64,000 bases of DNA from positions 1-64,000 of the forward strand of contig NZ_DGLD01000010.1 in NCBI RefSeq assembly GCF_002387245.1, read 5' to 3'. The notes under the pieces are model-generated. The model saw nothing but the letters and a program-made list of their open reading frames with translations. It was not told the origin of the DNA and ran no database searches. Each line of letters opens with the position of its first letter. The stretch's first letter is position 1. The position numbers and the translations under genes are program-made. Shown here piece by piece: positions 60,042 through 64,000 of the stretch. The stretch is from Brevundimonas sp. UBA4553. Lineage in GTDB: Bacteria > Pseudomonadota > Alphaproteobacteria > Caulobacterales > Caulobacteraceae.

Positions 60042-61064
60042 ATGTCCCTGTTGCTCGCCTTTGCGATCCAAGTGGTTGTATCGCCTACCGCGCACTGCAC
60101 GGGCGCGCGGCGAAATGAGGTATGCACGGAAACGGGCCGGGCTGAGCTTCGGCAACAACTGGGGCTTCAGCCATTAGAGGTGGAGACGGCGCAAGGGTTC
60201 GAAGTCTATCGTGCGTTCTACCTTGAGGGGGGCGGAGCACGGCCAGCGGTCGCCTTCGTTCGCCGTCCGGGACAGAACCCGTCAGTCGAGGTAACGGCGG
60301 GCGTCGGCAGCTCTATGCAGGCCGATGTCCCCCTAGACGTCTGGAGCCTAGTCCAAGCCGCAGGTCAGGTCGCCGACCTAGCCGTTGTTCCAAGACAGGG
60401 GTCAGAGGGCGCATGCATGGACGGCGGGGCGGTGTTTGCCGAAATTGGCCTGCCGGCTGCCAACTCGCGAAGCCCGGCGATCAATCGGCAGCGGGCGGCG
60501 AGCAACTGCCAGGACAGTGGAACACTGTTTTTCTCCCGACTTCTGGCTCAACTGGCAGAGCGGCTGCTCCCCGGTTGTGCAGCGATCCCTCACGATTTCC
60601 TTTCGGATGCAGTCACGCGACTTTATTATTGCCGGCGGCTAACTGGCGACCAAATAGCCGCCGCCGAAGTCATGGGTTTGGCGCACCGTGAGGCGAGCGT
60701 CCGGGAGGATGACTCCGTAGGCCGCAAGCGAGCGGAGTGGGCTCGCGCCACGGGCGTGAATCCTTGGACCCGGCTGCGGTGGGCCGGTGAAGATGTTCCG
60801 CCGAACTCGGGCGGACGCGACGCAGGGGGAGCCACGGATTTCCTGATCGCCAGGTCGGAGGAAGCCCCCAGCCTAAGGTTCCATCCGGTTGCCTTCAATG
60901 GTGTGTCGGCCACGGTCGTGGAGGTGAGCGGGCATGCGTCCAAGTCCGCCGAACCAAACAGTGGCTCGCTATACGCCAACTATCGTCAGGTTTGGCGGCG
61001 CACCGCCGGCCAGGAATGGCGCGTTACAGAGTGGTCAGTCGAACCGTTCACACCCGTTCTGTAG
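60042..61064 (+). CDS. orphan hypothetical protein with unusual composition
   Basis: This 340-residue protein has a short hydrophobic start (MSLLLAFAIQVVVSPTAHC) and no recognised domain. Its codon third positions are visibly poorer in G and C than the neighbours, and Cys residues are frequent (C19, C28 and several near 125, 155 and 178). This suggests recent transfer or a fast-changing gene. The ribosome-binding site is weak. A 9-bp hairpin follows at 61114. Confidence 0.6.
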   Translation: MSLLLAFAIQVVVSPTAHCTGARRNEVCTETGRAELRQQLGLQPLEVETAQGFEVYRAFYLEGGGARPAVAFVRRPGQNPSVEVTAGVGSSMQADVPLDVWSLVQAAGQVADLAVVPRQGSEGACMDGGAVFAEIGLPAANSRSPAINRQRAASNCQDSGTLFFSRLLAQLAERLLPGCAAIPHDFLSDAVTRLYYCRRLTGDQIAAAEVMGLAHREASVREDDSVGRKRAEWARATGVNPWTRLRWAGEDVPPNSGGRDAGGATDFLIARSEEAPSLRFHPVAFNGVSATVVEVSGHASKSAEPNSGSLYANYRQVWRRTAGQEWRVTEWSVEPFTPVL

Positions 61065-61113
61065 CCGTCCACGGGGCCTCGCTAAGGCTGCAAGCCTAGG
61101 TCCGCCCCCCCTT

Positions 61114-61139
61114 AGCTGACGTCGTTCAGCACGTCAGCT
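61114..61139 (+). terminator. hairpin after the orphan gene, probable terminator
   Basis: AGCTGACGT at 61114-61122 pairs perfectly with ACGTCAGCT at 61131-61139 around an 8-base loop, followed by TTTC. It is 50 bases after the stop codon. Confidence 0.55.
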
Positions 61140-61176
61140 TTCAGCCTCCGTATTTGATGATCGGCCGTGCCGCCGA

Positions 61177-61223
61177 TGCCGGTCATCCCGGATCAGCCTG
61201 GCGGTCGTCCGGGATGACCGGCA
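61177..61223. repeat. 16-bp perfect inverted repeat between convergent genes
   Basis: TGCCGGTCATCCCGGA at 61177-61192 is inverted as TCCGGGATGACCGGCA at 61208-61223 with a 15-base spacer. It ends four bases before the heavy-metal-sensor stop. The sequence looks like a dispersed REP-type element or a bidirectional terminator. Confidence 0.65.
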
Positions 61224-61226
61224 GGA

Positions 61227-61745
61227 TTACGGGCGGGTCGCCGCCTCGGGCGGCGCTGCCTTCTCGGCCTTCTCGGGCTTGCGGGCGTCGCGTCTCGGTT
61301 TGTGGCGCGACAGGATGGGGGCCAGGGCCTTGCGGTCCGCCGGGCTAAGCTGGCTCAGGGTGGCGACAGCCCCGGCCTCCAGCCGCGAGCGTCCGCGCGC
61401 CTCGGACGCGCGCGAGCGTTCCAGCAGGGCGGCGACCGCCACGGGATCAAAGGTCTCGGCTCCGGTCAGGGCGATAGCCTCGCGTCGCGCCGCGCGCGCC
61501 TCGTCGAAGTCGGGCCGCGCCTGCATGGCGGCCGCCCGCAACTGCGCCTTGACCTGATCGCGCACCGCCGGATCCATCCGTTCGATGACGTCCCAGACCG
61601 GCTCGCCGCGGCCCGGGCGCTGCGCCTCGGCCACCCTTTGCTCGACCTTCTCGCGCGCCACCCAGACCGCGCCGCCGGCGGCCACGGCGAAGACGTTCAG
61701 GGCGACCGAGACGGCCAGGGCGATCTTCAAGCTACGCGACGTCAT
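61227..61745 (-). CDS. periplasmic heavy-metal sensor-like protein
   Basis: This 172-residue protein has an N-terminal anchor helix (about 7-30) and a helical periplasmic part with LRAAAMQARPDFDEARAARREA and LSQLSPADRKALAPIL, the pattern of CnrR/ZraP-like heavy-metal sensors. It ends in a Lys/Glu/Ala-rich tail. It is coupled to the upstream anti-sigma-like gene (ATGA), so the two may form the sensing half of a sigma switch. Confidence 0.78.
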   Translation of the reverse strand: MTSRSLKIALAVSVALNVFAVAAGGAVWVAREKVEQRVAEAQRPGRGEPVWDVIERMDPAVRDQVKAQLRAAAMQARPDFDEARAARREAIALTGAETFDPVAVAALLERSRASEARGRSRLEAGAVATLSQLSPADRKALAPILSRHKPRRDARKPEKAEKAAPPEAATRP

Positions 61746-62170
61746 CCGCCCAGAACCTCCGTGTCGTCCGCACTGGTCAGACTGGCCTGATAGAGCACCG
61801 CATCCGCCTGGACGTCAGCGGTCATGTGGCTGGTCAGATTGATCCCGAACACCACCCCGGCGCAGGCCGCCGCCGCCCATCCGGCGCCCGACAGCCAGGC
61901 CAGCGGCCCGATGGCGCCGCGACGCCGCGCCTTCAGCCCCGCCCCCGCCGCGCTGGCGATCACCGCCTCGCGCAGGGCGTGCGACGGCGCCGGTCGCGGC
62001 GCGGCGTCCAGCAGGGCGTCCAGCCCGTCGGCCTCGCGCAGAAGGGCGGCCGCGCGCGGGTCCGCCGCTATCAAGGCGCGCGCCGCCTCGCGCTCGGCCT
62101 CGGGCCAGCGCCGCAGATCGCCGCCATAGGCGTCGGCCAGATAGTCAAAACGCTCGTACGTCATCGTCAT
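61742..62170 (-). CDS. putative anti-sigma factor with one membrane helix
   Basis: This 142-residue protein opens MTMTYERFDYLADAYGGDLRRWP, and has a helical cytosolic half, then one helix (LAWLSGAGWAAAACAGVVFG, about 95-115) and a short periplasmic end. Such proteins are common beside ECF sigma genes and hold the sigma at the membrane. The start may be ATG 62170, or ATG 62194, which overlaps the sigma stop. Confidence 0.7.
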   Translation of the reverse strand: MTMTYERFDYLADAYGGDLRRWPEAEREAARALIAADPRAAALLREADGLDALLDAAPRPAPSHALREAVIASAAGAGLKARRRGAIGPLAWLSGAGWAAAACAGVVFGINLTSHMTADVQADAVLYQASLTSADDTEVLGG

Positions 62171-62186
62171 GGTTCCAGCCCCCGCC

Positions 62187-62759
62187 TTACCCATTCGCCG
62201 CTCTCACCGCATTGGGCGCCATATCGGCCAGCGCCGCCCGCAACGCCCGCCGTCCACGCGACAGCAGGCTCTCCAGGGCCTCGACGCTGACGTTCATCAG
62301 CCCCGCCGCCTCGATGTTTCCCAGTTCCTGATAGTGACACAGGACGATGGCTTCGCGCTGCCGCTCGGGCAGCCTGGACAGCGCCGCCTCGACCCGCGCC
62401 CCGGTCTCCATGGCCAGCAGGCCCCGGTCCGGGGCCGGCCCGTCGTCGGGCCGATCCGGCGGCGTCTCCGTCGCGATCTCGCGCCGACGCCGCAGCCGGT
62501 CGTAGCAGAGGTTCAGTCCCACCCGGTGCAGCCAGGTGTCGAACTTGGCCTGGCCCGGCGTCCAGCGCGGCGCCTGTCGCCAGGCTCTCAGCATCGCTTC
62601 CTGCGCCACGTCCTCAGCCTCCGTCGCGTCGCCCAGCATCCGCTGCGCCAGCGTCAGCATGCGCGGCAGCTTGCGAGCGACCATGGCCTGGATCGCCGCG
62701 GGGTCGCCCTGACCCACGCGCCGCACCAGATCCTCGTCGGGGTCGGCGATCTTCGCCAA
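62187..62759 (-). CDS. ECF-type RNA polymerase sigma factor
   Basis: This 190-residue protein has region 2 (LAQRMLGDATEAEDVAQEAM, LRAWRQAPRW) and region 4 (LPERQREAIVLCHYQELGNI, MNVSVEALESLLSRGRRAL) of ECF sigma factors, with the usual short linker. It is the first gene of an operon with the anti-sigma-like and heavy-metal-sensor genes. Targets are unknown. Confidence 0.9.
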   Translation of the reverse strand: MAKIADPDEDLVRRVGQGDPAAIQAMVARKLPRMLTLAQRMLGDATEAEDVAQEAMLRAWRQAPRWTPGQAKFDTWLHRVGLNLCYDRLRRRREIATETPPDRPDDGPAPDRGLLAMETGARVEAALSRLPERQREAIVLCHYQELGNIEAAGLMNVSVEALESLLSRGRRALRAALADMAPNAVRAANG

Positions 62760-62822
62760 GCCAGCCTCTTTCGCCGTTCACGAAACGGGCCGACGGTCCA
62801 GCCGCCTTCCCCGACATCTTCC

Positions 62823-63455
62823 TTACTCCGAAGCGGGCGTCGAAGGCGACGCCGCAGCGGCCGGCGTCGCCTGGCGGCGCTCCTGACGCTTCTGGCGCAT
62901 CTCGGCGCGGCGCGCCTCCATGCCCGCGCGGCGTTCCTCACCCGTCAGCGTCCCGTCGCGGTTGGCGTCCAGACGCGTGAAGGCCTCGGTCGCCTTCTGC
63001 TCGGCTTCGGCGATGACGATGGGCGCGCGGCCCTCGCCGCTCCGACCGATGCGCGCGACGCCCCGATGCATCCCGCCGCGATGGCCGCGACCGGCGCGCT
63101 GTTCAGCCCGCTGGCCGCCTTGGCCTTGCGCGCGCGGCGCGTCGAACTCGGCGCGGCTGATCGAGCCGTCCTTGTTCGCGTCCAGACGGTCGAACATGGC
63201 GGTGCGGCGTTCGGCCCGCTTGGCCTGGCCGGCGGCGCGCATTTCCTCGGCCGTGACCGTGCCGTCCTGATTGGCGTCGGCGGCGCGCAGGCGCTCGACC
63301 CGGCGCGCGACGAAGTCGGCCTGCGTCACCGGCTGGGCCATGGCGGCCCGCGCCTGACGTTGCGGCCCGGCCGGCGCTGCGGTCTGGGCTGCGGCCACGC
63401 CGCCAAAGGCGGTCAGAAAGGCGATAGCGGCGACGCCGCCTAGGGTCTTGTTCAT
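62823..63455 (-). CDS. exported EF-hand calcium-binding protein
   Basis: This 210-residue exported protein (signal cut near AAAQT) has three EF-hand loops, DANQDGTVTAEE, DANKDGSISRAE and DANRDGTLTGEE, each with the acidic positions needed for calcium. Arg/Gln/Ala-rich linkers separate them. It lies upstream of, and in the same direction as, the sigma operon, 63 bases away. It probably binds calcium in the periplasm. Confidence 0.85.
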   Translation of the reverse strand: MNKTLGGVAAIAFLTAFGGVAAAQTAAPAGPQRQARAAMAQPVTQADFVARRVERLRAADANQDGTVTAEEMRAAGQAKRAERRTAMFDRLDANKDGSISRAEFDAPRAQGQGGQRAEQRAGRGHRGGMHRGVARIGRSGEGRAPIVIAEAEQKATEAFTRLDANRDGTLTGEERRAGMEARRAEMRQKRQERRQATPAAAASPSTPASE

Positions 63456-63520
63456 CTCGAATGGTCTCCACGGGCCGAAGCCCGAAAAACTCCCTGTCGA
63501 GAAATGGAACGCCGCCCGGA

Positions 63521-64000
63521 TCAGTTTCCGTCGCGAGGAGAATCCAGACCGCCCGGCAGCGCGTCTTCAAAGGCCCGCCGCGCCCTTTGGCGCAAGTCGG
63601 TCAACCGCGCCTTCAGGGTCTCGAAGTCCGACGCCCCCACCGTCGCCGCCAGCCGCCGCTGGAAGCCCGCCGGCTCCGCGTCGGGGTCGCCGCGTCCGTC
63701 AAAGGCGCAGGCCATCAGTTGCCCCAGCTGCTGATGCGTCCGCCAGGTCTCGGCCAGGACGGAGTCCGCCTTCAGCGCCTCCAGCGTCGAAACGGTCAGC
63801 GCCTCGCCCGCCGCCGCCGCGCACAGCTGGCGATACTGGGCGACAAACTCGGCGTCCACCTGCGCCCCCGCCGACAGCTTCAGGTCCCAGAACCCCTTCG
63901 GCCGCCGCTCGCGATCCATCAGGTCGCGCATGGCCCGCACGTCGCGCGCCACGTCCACGCCCGGTCGCGGTCGCCGCAGCGCCGCCTCCAGCGTCGCCTC
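63521..64000 (-). CDS. glnE: GlnE, C-terminal part (runs off the window)
   Basis: This frame is open to the window edge and gives the last 159 residues of the bifunctional glutamine synthetase adenylyltransferase/deadenylylase. DVRAMRDLMDRERRPKGFWD and LKLSAGAQVDAEFVAQYRQL match the C-terminal adenylyltransferase region, whose D-x-D/E-F-I-A-Q-Y residues are conserved. It controls glutamine synthetase by adenylylation. The N-terminal bulk lies beyond base 64000. Confidence 0.85.
   Translation of the reverse strand, partial: EATLEAALRRPRPGVDVARDVRAMRDLMDRERRPKGFWDLKLSAGAQVDAEFVAQYRQLCAAAAGEALTVSTLEALKADSVLAETWRTHQQLGQLMACAFDGRGDPDAEPAGFQRRLAATVGASDFETLKARLTDLRQRARRAFEDALPGGLDSPRDGN

Noticed and set aside
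1..64000. tRNA, rRNA, CRISPR, insertion sequences, phage genes, origins
   Set aside because: No cloverleaf-like sequence, no regular spaced repeats, no transposase, integrase or phage structural gene, and no DnaA-box cluster was noticed on reading through the window.

Overview
The window is GC-rich, almost fully coding DNA with no RNA genes, insertion sequences, phage genes or CRISPR. The gene content suggests an aerobic, glycan-scavenging alphaproteobacterium, most likely a member of the Caulobacteraceae (Brevundimonas-like). The main pointers are large sugar-linked TonB-dependent receptors (TBDRs), a nag locus with a fused EIIA-HPr-EI protein, a PleC-like histidine kinase and many short overlaps of the ATGA or TGATG type. 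The genus is an inference; no marker gene is present.

Region 1 (1-4.7 kb) holds a 2,4-dienoyl-CoA reductase (FadH), an NTF2-like protein, a PadR regulator and an APC amino-acid permease. Region 2 (4.7-23.5 kb) is a rhamnogalacturonan/pectin and L-rhamnose utilisation island. A minus-strand operon (IclR regulator, L-rhamnose 1-dehydrogenase, L-lactate dehydrogenase) diverges from a seven-gene plus-strand operon: L-rhamnonate dehydratase, diketo-deoxy-rhamnonate hydrolase, keto-deoxy-rhamnonate 4-dehydrogenase, rhamnonolactonase, a FucP-like permease, a secreted six-hairpin protein of unknown specificity and a secreted PL22-like lyase. A TBDR, a GH28 pectinase and a GH105-DUF4861 rhamnogalacturonyl hydrolase follow. 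Together they encode outer-membrane uptake, periplasmic trimming, inner-membrane uptake and a complete non-phosphorylative diketo-hydrolase route from L-rhamnose to pyruvate plus L-lactate, with LldD adjacent to turn the lactate into pyruvate.

Region 3 (23.5-31.7 kb) is a periplasmic oxidation and respiration block: a PQQ-type sugar dehydrogenase lipoprotein, a DUF2231 membrane protein, a fused subunit I-III cytochrome oxidase, a subunit II carrying cytochrome c, a monohaem and a dihaem cytochrome c, a cytochrome b561 and a CtaG assembly factor. Region 4 (31.8-44.2 kb) is a chitin/GlcNAc locus: a TBDR, GH20 hexosaminidase, PTS EIIA-HPr-EI fusion and NagE on the minus strand, diverging from a GntR regulator, NagB-II deaminase and NagA on the plus strand.

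Region 5 (44.2-64 kb) is mostly housekeeping: UbiA, a DUF3298 lipoprotein, an alpha/beta hydrolase beside an XRE-regulator/membrane-protein pair with repeated operator-like dyads, a methyltransferase, two flavin reductases, PncB, a KefC-type antiporter, a YfbK-like VWA protein, a CBS protein, a PleC-like kinase, a TonB-C-like small protein, a compositionally odd orphan, an ECF sigma/anti-sigma/heavy-metal-sensor operon, an EF-hand protein and the C-terminal end of GlnE cut by the window edge.

The least described component is the 764-residue six-hairpin protein at 12640-14934. It sits where an alpha-L-rhamnosidase would be expected, and no recognisable GH78 or GH106 gene is present.
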